From NCBI RefSeq assembly GCF_003240585.1, contig NZ_PCDP01000059.1, forward strand, positions 62,001 through 126,000: 64,000 nucleotides of DNA, given 5' to 3'. Made by a program: the position numbers and the translations under genes. Positions 43,150-52,200 of this stretch are shown here, in pieces. The DNA comes from Arminella tubonensis. GTDB taxonomy: Bacteria; Pseudomonadota; Alphaproteobacteria; Rhizobiales; Rhizobiaceae. Numbering within the stretch: the stretch's first letter is position 1; each line of letters begins with the position of its first letter. The notes beneath the pieces were generated by a model. The model searched no databases, had not been told where the DNA came from, and was given only the letters and a program-made list of their open reading frames with translations.

Positions 43150-43317
43150 ATGGGTTCATCGGTTTTGATTGGCATTTTGATCACGTTTCTAGTGATCATC
43201 CTGGTGCTTTACCTCGTGCAGCGCCTACCGATAGAAGCCCGCATGAGGCAGATCGTACAGATCATCGTTATCATCATCGGTATCATCTCGTTGCTGAAGT
43301 ATCTGGCCGTCTTCTGA
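43150..43317 (+). CDS. tiny membrane protein (Thivi_2564-like)
   Basis: A 55-residue protein starting MGSSVLIGILITFLVIILVL, with two hydrophobic helices around RLPIEARMRQIV and ending SLLKYLAVF. AAGGAG stands nine bases before the ATG. The size and the short polar hairpin between two helices resemble the Thivi_2564 membrane-protein family. It lies between the MscS and BON genes. Function unknown. Confidence 0.7.
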   Translation: MGSSVLIGILITFLVIILVLYLVQRLPIEARMRQIVQIIVIIIGIISLLKYLAVF

Positions 43318-43369
43318 GCAGATGCGTTCGGGTGGGCGTCGCGCATAAGGCGCCCACCACAACGGGACC

Positions 43370-43651
43370 TCAGCCCTTCCCGCGCTGGCCGAGCACGATG
43401 TGGTTTCTAACCGTCCCGACACCCTCGACAGACTGTGCGACCGTTGTGGCGCGCTCCAATTCTTCCGCCGTTCCCACCGAGCCGTCGAGAAGGATTTCTT
43501 CGCCTACGGACCTTACCTTGACATCCCAGGCGTCGACACCGCCTGAAGTGGCGAGCGCATTGGCAACCGCTGCCTCCAGCGATGCTCGGGTGGAATACTC
43601 GGTTTCGACTTCCGGCTCGTCGCCGTGAAATGTTGCAGTTTTCATGACCAT
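43370..43651 (-). CDS. BON-domain protein
   Basis: A 93-residue protein starting MVMKTATFHGDEPEVETEYS. A single BON domain covers about residues 25-90 (LEAAVANALATSGGVDAWDV, ILLDGSVGTAEELERATTVA, VEGVGTVRNHIVLG). BON domains bind membranes or lipids and are common in stress proteins; here no signal peptide is visible, so it is probably cytoplasmic. Three ATGs stand after AGGAGG; the middle one (43651) has the best spacing. The much longer upstream frame is not protein-like. Confidence 0.8.
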   Translation of the reverse strand: MVMKTATFHGDEPEVETEYSTRASLEAAVANALATSGGVDAWDVKVRSVGEEILLDGSVGTAEELERATTVAQSVEGVGTVRNHIVLGQRGKG

Positions 43652-43899
43652 CATTGCCTCCTCATATTGGTTTGCTGCGGGAAAAACGCCGGAGCCCGTG
43701 CGTTGGTTCAATGACAACCTGCTATTCGATAGCTCCCCCAGTTTCGCCGGCTTGACGGCGCGACAGCAAATCGCGAATGGACAAGCGGCCTGTGCGCTGT
43801 CGCCGGATCGAAGGAGATTTCTGCCGCGTTGCACACTTGCCGCCCCTCGCGATCCCCTGTAGAGCCGTGGAATACGTGGGAAAAATGCGGAATACCCCA

Positions 43900-45075
43900 A
43901 TGACAACGGGCAATCAGGCGCCACGTCGGCTGACAATCCTCGGCTCGACAGGCTCCATCGGCCAGAATACGCTCGACGTGATCGGTCATCTCGGCGGGCG
44001 CGAGGCTTTTGAGGTCAAGGCATTGACGGGAAACGGCAATGTCGCGCTTCTGGCTGAACAGGCGAAGGCAGTCGGCGCCAAGTTGGCCGTGACGGCTAGC
44101 GACAAACACTACCAATCGCTGAAGGACGCGCTAGCGGGCTCGGGCATCGAGGCAGCATCCGGCCACTCGGGCCTCGCAGAGGCGGCTGACGTCGAGTCCG
44201 ATTGGGTGATGGCCGCGATCGTCGGGACGGCGGGCCTTGCCCCGACGCTCGCTGCAGCGCGCCGCGGCGCTGATATCGCGCTCGCGAACAAGGAATGCCT
44301 GGTTTCCGCCGGCGATCTTTTCGTGAAGGCCGTAAGAGAAGGCGGCGGACGGCTGTTGCCGGTGGACAGCGAGCATAACGCCATCTTTCAAGTCCTGGAG
44401 GAAAACCAGCGCCACGCCGTCGAGCGCGTCATCCTGACTGCGTCAGGGGGACCGTTCCGGACATTTTCCCGAGAAGAGATGGCCGACGTCACGGCCGAGA
44501 CCGCGCGCGCTCACCCGAACTGGTCGATGGGTTTGAAAATCTCGATCGACAGCGCCTCGATGTTCAACAAGGCGCTCGAGATGATCGAGGCGCGTCACCT
44601 GTTCGACCTCAAGCCCGAGCAGATCGAGGTCGTGGTCCATCCGCAGTCCGTTATCCATTCGATGGTGGGCTATAGCGACGGTTCAGTCCTGGCACAGCTC
44701 GGCGCACCCGATATGCGCACCGCTATCGGCTACGCGCTGACCTTTCCCCGCCGATCGCATCTGCCGGTCGAGCGTCTGGATTTCGCGAAACTGTCCCGGC
44801 TGGATTTCGAGGCTCCTGATGAAGAGCGCTTCCCGGCGCTACGGCTTGCCCGTATCGCCATGACCCGCGGCGGCGTGCAAGGCGCCGTTCTCAATGCCGC
44901 CAAGGAAGTAGCGCTCGAGGCCTTCATCGAGGGACGGTTGGGGTTCCTGACGATGGCGAAAGTCGCAGGCGAGATAATGGATCGCCTGGCGCATCTGCCG
45001 GCGGCGGGCAGCATGGACGATGTCTTCGCGGCAGACGAAGAAGCCCGGCGACTGGCGGCCGGACTGCTAAACTAA
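43900..45075 (+). CDS. dxr: 1-deoxy-D-xylulose 5-phosphate reductoisomerase
   Basis: A 391-residue NADPH-dependent enzyme making MEP in isoprenoid synthesis. NADPH motif GSTGSIG at 15-21; the catalytic and metal segments ANKECLVSAGDLF, PVDSEHNAIFQVLEENQRHA, SIDSASMFNKALEMIEA and HPQSVIHSMVGYSDGS are complete. MTTGNQAPRR (43900) is the start; ATGs at 43885 and 43777 give less family-like N-termini. It converges on hemA with a 22-base gap. Confidence 0.95.
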   Translation: MTTGNQAPRRLTILGSTGSIGQNTLDVIGHLGGREAFEVKALTGNGNVALLAEQAKAVGAKLAVTASDKHYQSLKDALAGSGIEAASGHSGLAEAADVESDWVMAAIVGTAGLAPTLAAARRGADIALANKECLVSAGDLFVKAVREGGGRLLPVDSEHNAIFQVLEENQRHAVERVILTASGGPFRTFSREEMADVTAETARAHPNWSMGLKISIDSASMFNKALEMIEARHLFDLKPEQIEVVVHPQSVIHSMVGYSDGSVLAQLGAPDMRTAIGYALTFPRRSHLPVERLDFAKLSRLDFEAPDEERFPALRLARIAMTRGGVQGAVLNAAKEVALEAFIEGRLGFLTMAKVAGEIMDRLAHLPAAGSMDDVFAADEEARRLAAGLLN

Positions 45076-45097
45076 TTCAAGGTAAGGCTCTTTTGCC

Positions 45098-46312
45098 TCA
45101 GGCAACTGCCCGAGCAAGCGCGCAGCGCGCCCAGAGCGAATGCACGGCTTCGACCAGATGCTCGATATCGGCATCGCTATGCAGCGGCGTCGGCGTGATC
45201 CTCAAACGCTCGGTCTTCTTCGGCACAGTCGGATAATTGATCGGCTGGACGTAGACACCGAAATTGTCGAGCAGGATATCCGAAATCCATTTGCACTTCG
45301 CCGCATCGCCAACCATCACGGGCACGATATGGCTAGGGTTCGGCATATGCGGAATACCGGCGGCATCGAGTAGCCCGCGCAGCTTGCGGACACGCTCCTG
45401 ATGACGGGCCCGCTCGAAGCTGCTGAGCTTCAGATGCTGGATCGATGCGACCGCCCCGGCGGCGAGCGCCGGTGGCAGCGATGTGGTGAATATAAAGCCT
45501 GAAGCGAAGGAGCGAATGAAATCGCAAAGCGCTGTCGACGCGGCAATATAGCCACCCATGACACCGAACGCCTTGCCAAGCGTACCCTCGATGACGGTCA
45601 ACCGGTCCATCAGTCCTTCGCGCTCGGCAATGCCGCCGCCGCGTGAACCGTACATGCCGACTGCATGGACTTCATCGAGATAGGTCATCGCGCCATACTT
45701 GTCGGCCAGGTCGCAGATTTCCTTGATCGGCGAGATATCACCATCCATCGAATAGACAGATTCAAAAGCGATCAGCTTCGGCGCCTTAGGGTCGGCAGCT
45801 GCAAGCTTGGCTTCGAGATCGTGCAGATCGTTATGGCGCCAGATGACCTTGTCGCACTTGGCGTAACGAATACCCTCGATCATCGAGGCATGGTTCAGCG
45901 CATCCGAAAAGATGATCAGGCCCGGAATTCTAGCGCCAAGCGTGCCGAGCGCTGCCCAGTTGGATACATAGCCGGATGTGAAGACCAACGCAGATTCCTT
46001 GCCGTGGAGGTCGGCAAGCTCTCGCTCGAGAAGAACATGATAGTGCGTCGTGCCTGAGATATTCCGGGTGCCTCCCGCACCCGCGCCACAGTGGTCGATC
46101 GCTTGCTTCATCGCCTCGATCACCTTTGGGTGCTGCCCCATTCCCAGGTAGTCGTTCGAACACCAGACGGTCACCTCCTTCGGGCCCTCCGGCGTGTGGC
46201 GCGTGGCGCGTGGAAAGTCGCCCCGGTGGCGCTCCAGGTCGGCAAACACGCGGTAGCGACCCTCCTGGTGCAGCCCGTCCAGCTCGCCCTTGAAAAAAGC
46301 CTCGAAGTCCAT
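45098..46312 (-). CDS. hemA: 5-aminolevulinate synthase
   Basis: A 404-residue PLP enzyme condensing glycine and succinyl-CoA (Shemin/C4 route of heme and B12 synthesis, typical of alphaproteobacteria). PLP lysine K247 in EGTLGKAFGVMGGYIA; substrate segments CSNDYLGMGQHPKVIEAM, GAGGTRNISGTTHYHVLLER and YLDEVHAVGMYGSRGGGIAE. Start MDFEAFFKGEL at 46312 has GGAGA six bases upstream; the ATG at 46360 is an unlikely extension. Together with cobS-cobT this accounts for tetrapyrrole supply in the window. Confidence 0.97.
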   Translation of the reverse strand: MDFEAFFKGELDGLHQEGRYRVFADLERHRGDFPRATRHTPEGPKEVTVWCSNDYLGMGQHPKVIEAMKQAIDHCGAGAGGTRNISGTTHYHVLLERELADLHGKESALVFTSGYVSNWAALGTLGARIPGLIIFSDALNHASMIEGIRYAKCDKVIWRHNDLHDLEAKLAAADPKAPKLIAFESVYSMDGDISPIKEICDLADKYGAMTYLDEVHAVGMYGSRGGGIAEREGLMDRLTVIEGTLGKAFGVMGGYIAASTALCDFIRSFASGFIFTTSLPPALAAGAVASIQHLKLSSFERARHQERVRKLRGLLDAAGIPHMPNPSHIVPVMVGDAAKCKWISDILLDNFGVYVQPINYPTVPKKTERLRITPTPLHSDADIEHLVEAVHSLWARCALARAVA

Positions 46313-46746
46313 CTCATTCTCCAAACCGTGCGACCGTTCTTCATGAATGACGGACTGCACGTCAACCCCCTGCCGCCCCTCTGCGGCAAAAGGCCCTCCC
46401 TTTGAACAACTCTAAACAAAAAATAGCCGATCGAACAACATTTACAATCGATCTGCAGCAGAATGCCGAACACGATAGGACTATCGCCGGTTTGACCATG
46501 AATGCCTGCCCGGAGTTTTCGCAGGCGCTGATGCGTCCATGTGGGCGCCGAAGCACATTCGGGGAGCTGTTGGTCGGCCGGGCATCCATGCCAACGGAAA
46601 ACTGCAAGCCGCCCGTAGACAATCGCATTTTGCACTATATTTTCGCATAGCAACAATCTGCAAAAACAGCCTGAACGGCGGAAACGAACGAAATTGGGGA
46701 CGGCCCGCGCCGGTGCTACCGGCACGACTAACATTGGAGAGAATGA
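46313..46746. other. divergent region between hemA and the glycine-zipper gene
   Basis: 434 bases. Frames on both strands cover parts of it but look like shadows. I looked for an FNR/FixK box (TTGAT-N4-ATCAA), known for some rhizobial hemA genes, and found no good copy. An AT-rich stretch at about 46400-46450 is the likely hemA promoter area. Nothing else recognised. Confidence 0.4.
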
Positions 46747-47103
46747 ATGAAGAAGGCCTTCGTGTTTGCTTTGATCGGCTTATCGATAGCAAGCTGCACC
46801 CCCACTGAACAGGGCGCCGGCATCGGCGGCGCTTCCGGCGCACTGATCGGCGCCGCCGCCACGGGCAATGTCCGCGGCGCGGCTGTCGGCGGAGCGATCG
46901 GTGCCGTCACCGGCGCGCTCATCGGCAGTGTCGCCGAGCAGCCCGGCCAATGCTACTACCGCGACCGCTACGGACGACGTTACGTCGACGACTGCCCGCG
47001 CGGTGGCTATGTGCAGGGCGGCTATCAAGGTGGTTACCAGGGAGGTTACCAGGATGGCTACCGGCCTCGCTACTACGGAGGCTATCAGGGCGGCGGCTAC
47101 TGA
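46747..47103 (+). CDS. glycine-zipper lipoprotein
   Basis: A 118-residue protein with lipoprotein signal MKKAFVFALIGLSIASCTPT (Cys17). A glycine-zipper segment (GAGIGGASGALIGAAATGNV, then RGAAVGGAIGAVTGALIGS) follows, able to pack as a membrane hairpin. After a CYYRDRYGRRYVDDC loop comes a Gly-Tyr-Gln-rich tail of GGYQ-type repeats. Similar YMGG-like proteins are outer-membrane-associated in rhizobia. GGAGAG precedes the ATG and a clear terminator follows. Confidence 0.85.
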   Translation: MKKAFVFALIGLSIASCTPTEQGAGIGGASGALIGAAATGNVRGAAVGGAIGAVTGALIGSVAEQPGQCYYRDRYGRRYVDDCPRGGYVQGGYQGGYQGGYQDGYRPRYYGGYQGGGY

Positions 47104-47125
47104 TACGCGATAGAATATCGCTTGA

Positions 47126-47155
47126 AAGTCCCGGCTAATATCCGGGACTTTTTTG
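47126..47155 (+). terminator. rho-independent terminator
   Basis: A nine-base stem AAGTCCCGG (47126-47134) with CCGGGACTT (47142-47150), seven-base loop CTAATAT, and a run of T after the stem. Canonical form, 22 bases after the glycine-zipper gene. Confidence 0.9.
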
Positions 47156-47285
47156 TTTCCAAAGGCCGCTTTTCCGTTTTTCAGTTTAAAATGGTACACT
47201 TGCGGGCCTTTTGCCGCTATGGTGGCCCCGCGTTAACTGTTGGGGACGCAAAGCTGACAAATGAAAATGTGACTTAAAGCGGCGT

Positions 47286-49214
47286 ATGCACATCAGACGC
47301 ACCGGCCCGGGGATTGGTATTGCGTATCGGCGAGCAGGCACCGTTGCCGCGGTCGCGGTATGCCTTGCGTTCGGCCCGGTTTTTGCCGGCAACGCCTTGG
47401 CATTCAAGCTTTTCGGCATCAATTTCTTCGGTAAGGACGAAACGACCGAGCAGGTTATCGATCCTGTCCGCTATACCGTCGACCTGAAGACGGGCAGCGC
47501 CGATAAGGATCTCAGGGATGCAATCACCCAGTCTTCAATGCTGGTCGCAGACAAGGACAAACCGGTCTCGGGCGATCTCGGCCTCGTCATCAAGGCCCGC
47601 GATGATCGCGATCGGTTGATCGCCGCTCTCTATGAAAAATCCCGCTATGGCGGCGTTGTTGCCGTCACGGTCAACGGTACCAATATCGACGAACTGCCGC
47701 CGAACCCGACCTTCAACCATGCCAAGCCTGTGCCTGTCGTCATATCGGTCGATCCTGGCCCCCTGTTCAAACTCGGCAAGATCCGCATGGAAGGCGACGC
47801 GGCCACACGCGATCCCGCCAATTATGGCCTTTCGCCCGGCGGAGATGCCGGTTCGCTGACGATCCTGAAGGCAGGCGACAAGATCGTCGCCGAACTCAAG
47901 AACGAGGGGCGCCCACTCGCAAGGATCGCCGCCCGCGATGTCGTCGCGGACCATGATACCAATACAGTCGACATAACGCTGAGGGTTGACGGAGGGCCTG
48001 TCGCACCCATCGGTATTGTCGGCGTCACCGGACAGAAGAGCATCGATCCAGACTTCATCCGGCGCTATTCCCGCATAAACGAAGGCAAGCCCTATTCTCC
48101 CGATGACTTGAAAAAGGCCTCCGATCGCTTGCGAAAGCTGGGCGTCTTCTCGAGTGTCACCATCCGTGAGGCAGACAAGCTTTCGGCGAACGGTTCCATC
48201 CCGATGACGATCGAAGTGTCGGAAGGCAAGCAGAAATATTTCGGCGTCGGCGCGCAATATTCGACCATCGATGGCTTCGGGCTCCAGGGCTACTGGGGCA
48301 ACCGCAACCTCTTCGGCCAGGCGGAATCGCTTCGCATCGAAGGCGCTATCTCGCGACTTGGAGAAACGACGGACTACAAGGATCTCGATTACTCGGCCGG
48401 CATCCTTTATTCGAAGCCCGGTGCATTCTTTCCCGCCGCAACCTTCAACGCCAGCCTGAAGGCTAAGAGCGAGCATCCTGACAACTACGACGCAAATTCC
48501 ATCACGGCAGACGCCGGCCTCTCCTATGAATTGACGGATTTCGATACGATCTCTGCAGGCGGACGGGTCAGCTATGAAGACAGTCACACCGACGCGTTTG
48601 GCGATCAGCAGTACCTTACATTCTCGATTCCGATCTCATATGTCCGCGATACCCGCGACAACAAGCTCGACCCAACGGAAGGCTACCGCGCGACGGCTGA
48701 TGCCCAGCCAAGCTACGAGGCCCTCAGCGGCACGATCTTCACATCGCTAGAAGGCTCGATCTCGGGCTACAAGGGCATCGGCGCCAACGACAATATCGTT
48801 TTCGCCGGCAAGCTCGCCGCCGGCTCCTTGCTTGGCGCCGACAATATCGAGAACATTCCGACCACCCGGCGTTTCTTTGCCGGCGGCGGTGGCTCCGTGC
48901 GAGGCTACAGCTACCAGGAGATCACACCTTACAACGCATTGAACCAGGCACTCGGTGGTCGTTCCTATGCGACGGCATCCTTCGAAGCGCGGGTCAAGAT
49001 CACCGAAGCCATAGGCCTCGTTCCCTTCATCGATGCCGGCAGCGTCACCGACAGCACCTTCCCGGATTTTTCCGACATTCGCGTCGGCGCAGGCATCGGC
49101 GTCCGCTACGCCACACCTTTTGGCCCCATAAGACTCGACTTTGCCGTTCCGTTGGACAAATACCAGAATGGGACGGACTATGGAATTTACGCAGGCATAG
49201 GCCAGTCCTTCTAA
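47286..49214 (+). CDS. tamA: TamA (Omp85-family translocation and assembly module)
   Basis: A 642-residue outer-membrane protein. Signal peptide about 1-39; periplasmic POTRA repeats about 60-320 (GKIRMEGDAATRDPANYGLS; GIVGVTGQKSIDPDFIRRYS); C-terminal 16-strand barrel with Omp85 marks (YGNRN-like YWGNRNLFGQAESLRIEGAI, TRRFFAGGGGSVRGYSYQEI, ATPFGPIRLDFAVPLDKY). TamA partners TamB in outer-membrane biogenesis. tamB follows after 15 bases. Confidence 0.92.
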   Translation: MHIRRTGPGIGIAYRRAGTVAAVAVCLAFGPVFAGNALAFKLFGINFFGKDETTEQVIDPVRYTVDLKTGSADKDLRDAITQSSMLVADKDKPVSGDLGLVIKARDDRDRLIAALYEKSRYGGVVAVTVNGTNIDELPPNPTFNHAKPVPVVISVDPGPLFKLGKIRMEGDAATRDPANYGLSPGGDAGSLTILKAGDKIVAELKNEGRPLARIAARDVVADHDTNTVDITLRVDGGPVAPIGIVGVTGQKSIDPDFIRRYSRINEGKPYSPDDLKKASDRLRKLGVFSSVTIREADKLSANGSIPMTIEVSEGKQKYFGVGAQYSTIDGFGLQGYWGNRNLFGQAESLRIEGAISRLGETTDYKDLDYSAGILYSKPGAFFPAATFNASLKAKSEHPDNYDANSITADAGLSYELTDFDTISAGGRVSYEDSHTDAFGDQQYLTFSIPISYVRDTRDNKLDPTEGYRATADAQPSYEALSGTIFTSLEGSISGYKGIGANDNIVFAGKLAAGSLLGADNIENIPTTRRFFAGGGGSVRGYSYQEITPYNALNQALGGRSYATASFEARVKITEAIGLVPFIDAGSVTDSTFPDFSDIRVGAGIGVRYATPFGPIRLDFAVPLDKYQNGTDYGIYAGIGQSF

Positions 49215-49271
49215 CAAGACTACCGGGTCATGGACCACGGACGGTCGTGCAACGAGGATAAAATCGCTCTG

Positions 49272-52200
49272 ATGAGCATATTGATCAAAGCTTTGAACGG
49301 ATTGATGAAGCTGATCGCCATTCTGGTGTCGGCTGTGGTGGTGATTGCGGTCGCCGTCGTCCTGTTTGTCGGCTTTGCACCCGCCGTTACCGGTCTTGCC
49401 GTCGATGAAGTCGCCAAGCTGATCTCGACACCGGACCGCATGATCACCATCACCGAGCCATCCGGCCTGCTGACAGGGAAACTCCGGGCCGGCACGGTAT
49501 CGCTGTCGGACACAAAAGGCGTCTTTGCACAAATTCATGGTCTTGCGGTCGACTGGTCTCCGACGGCATTGCTGACCGGCACATTCCATGCCGAGCGCAT
49601 TGCGGCCGACAAGATCGATCTCGTTCGCACGCCGATCGTGACCGCAACGCCGGCTCCTCAGACGACGCCAGCCCCGTCGAGCGGATTGTCACTGCCGGTC
49701 AAGATCGACATTACCAAGTTGTCGCTGCCGGATATCCGGCTCGGGCGTGAAATCGCCGGCCAGGATTTCGCCCTTGCCGCCGGCGGCAGCGTCCGCGCCG
49801 ACAATGATAGCGTCGACCTGATCGTCAACGCCAATCGTCAGGATGTTGCCGACGCCAGGCTTTCAGCCGATGTCGCCTTTGCCCCGGCGGAAAACCGCAT
49901 CAACCTCAAGGCGCAGCTGGCCGAGCCAAAGGGTGGCATGCTTGCCGGCATGCTGCACCTTCCCGGCAGCCCGGCGCTGAATATCGACCTGAGCGGCCAA
50001 GGTCCGCTATCCGATTGGAGTGGAAAGCTGCAGGCGTCACTCGACGGCCAGCCGACTGCGACGATCGACGGCCACCATTCCCTTTCTGCCGACGGGCTGC
50101 ACCATCTGCAGGTCAAGGGCGGCGGCAAAGTCGATTCGCTGCTGCCACCCAACTTCCGCCCACTGTTTTCCGGCCAGACGACGATCGATTTTGCGGCAAC
50201 GTTCGACGGCAAGGGCAAGATCGACATCCAGACCGGCAATCTTGCTACCGGTAGCGTCGTGCTTGCAGCCTCCGGCACGCTCGATCCCGCTGGAAACAAC
50301 AGCCTGAACGCCAACCTTCTTGGCACGTCAGGCCCTGTTGATTTCCGCTGGCCGCTGGAAAATGGCGAGGCGCGGGCTTTGATCACGCGCGTCGATCTGG
50401 CAATGACCGGCGCCGCCCAATCTGTGAAAATCAACGCGGCGGCACAAATCGAGACCGCCACCGTGCCGCAGGGCCGGTTCGACAAGATCAATCTCACGGC
50501 CAAAAGCGATGCCTTCAACCTCGCCGGCAATTCCGGACCCGTCCAGCTTCGACTGATCGTCGGCCAGACTTCGTTCGTTGACCCCGATATCGACCGCGTG
50601 GTCAAGGCGCCGATGACAATCGTCGTGCCTCTGCAGCTTTCACCCGGCAATATCGGTTTCAACGGCACCACCTTCGAAAGCGCCAGCATCGGCGGCACCG
50701 TCAACGGCCGATATACGCTGACGTCGAAGTCGCTGAACGGCAATTTCAAGGTTTTCGCACTTCCTTCCGTGCTACCAGACGCGATCGCGGCGAAATTTGA
50801 TTCGACGATCTCCCTGGAAGGACAGGTTGCCGGCACCATTCCAACGAAGTTCAACGTCACCAATCTCAGCCTGAAATCCAGCATTGGTGACGTGAGCGGC
50901 AATGTCGCGCTCGAAGACCAGGCATTGACAGCCGACCTAACCGGGAAACTGCTCAATCTATCCAGGCTCGTTCCAAATGCCGACGGGCAGGCCGATTTCA
51001 CCCTCAAGGCCAAAGGCCCGCTCTCGGCGCTCGGCGTAGACGCGACAGCGAAGGCTATCAACGTCAAGCTCGCCGGCCGCCTGCTGGATACCCTCGATAT
51101 CGCCGTAACGGGAACAGCCGATCCGAAGGCCCCGCAAGCCAATATCAAGGCAACGGGCTCGATCGACGGCAAGCCGATCAGCATAAATGCCGATGCAATC
51201 TCCAGGGACGGCAAGACCAGCATTCCGGCATTGACAGCCACGGTCGGCGGCAACACGCTTCAGGGAAAGCTCGATTTTACGCCGAGTTTCGAGCCTGTCG
51301 GCGCTATCGCCTTTGACCTTCCCGATCTCCGCCTGCTTGCTGCACTTGCAGGCCAAAAGGCCGACGGCGATCTCAAGGGTTCGCTCGATATCAGCAATGC
51401 GAATGGCAAAATGGGATTTAAAGTCAATGCGACGGGCAGCGGTATCCGCCGCGACGACCTATCGGTGATCAAGCCCGAGATCGCCCTCACGATAGATGAC
51501 CTGAAAGCGTTTTCCGCGAACGGCACCATTCGGGCCGGCGAGATTGCGTCGGGCACCAATCGAATGACCGGGCTCGGACTGACCTTTACCCAGCAAGGCA
51601 ACCGCACCGACTTCGACCTCAAGGCCAGCTACGACAATAGCCCGGTGACGTCAGCCGGCAACGTCCAGACCGGCGACGGACAGACGATCATCAGCCTGGA
51701 TCGCTTCGCGGCGACCCCCCGCACCATCCCGGTAAAACTGACCTCGCCTACCAAGATCACAATCAAGAACGGCGTCGCAACACTGAACGGCCTGACGATC
51801 CAAACCGGCAGCGGACAGGTCAGCGCCAGCGGCACCGCCGGTGATACGCTGAACATCCAGGCGAAGATCACGAGCCTGCCGGCGAGCCTTGCCAACATCT
51901 TTGCGCCCACACTCGCCGCTGAAGGTACGATCTCAGGCACGGTTACCGTCACCGGCAAGGCAGCAACGCCAATCGTCGGCTTTCAGGCAGATTGGACCAA
52001 CGCCGCCACGAGCCAGACGAAATCGGCGGGCATTGGTTCGCTGGGGATCAAGACGAACGGGCAATTCGCCAACAACAAGGTAACGATCAACCTCAATATT
52101 AGTGGCCAGGGCGGCATGTCGCTGTCCGGCGGCGGCAGCGTCGACATTGCCGGCAGCCGCGCCCTCGCGATGAAGTTCGACGGCACGGTGCCATTCAGTG

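Noticed and set aside
46313..46746. FNR/FixK box before hemA
   Set aside because: No TTGAT-N4-ATCAA or close variant is visible, although such boxes occur in some rhizobial hemA promoters.
49838..51256. Long antisense open frame opposite tamB (472 codons)
   Set aside because: It has Ser/Pro/Arg-rich shadow composition, no SD and no recognisable domain; the sense frame is clearly TamB.
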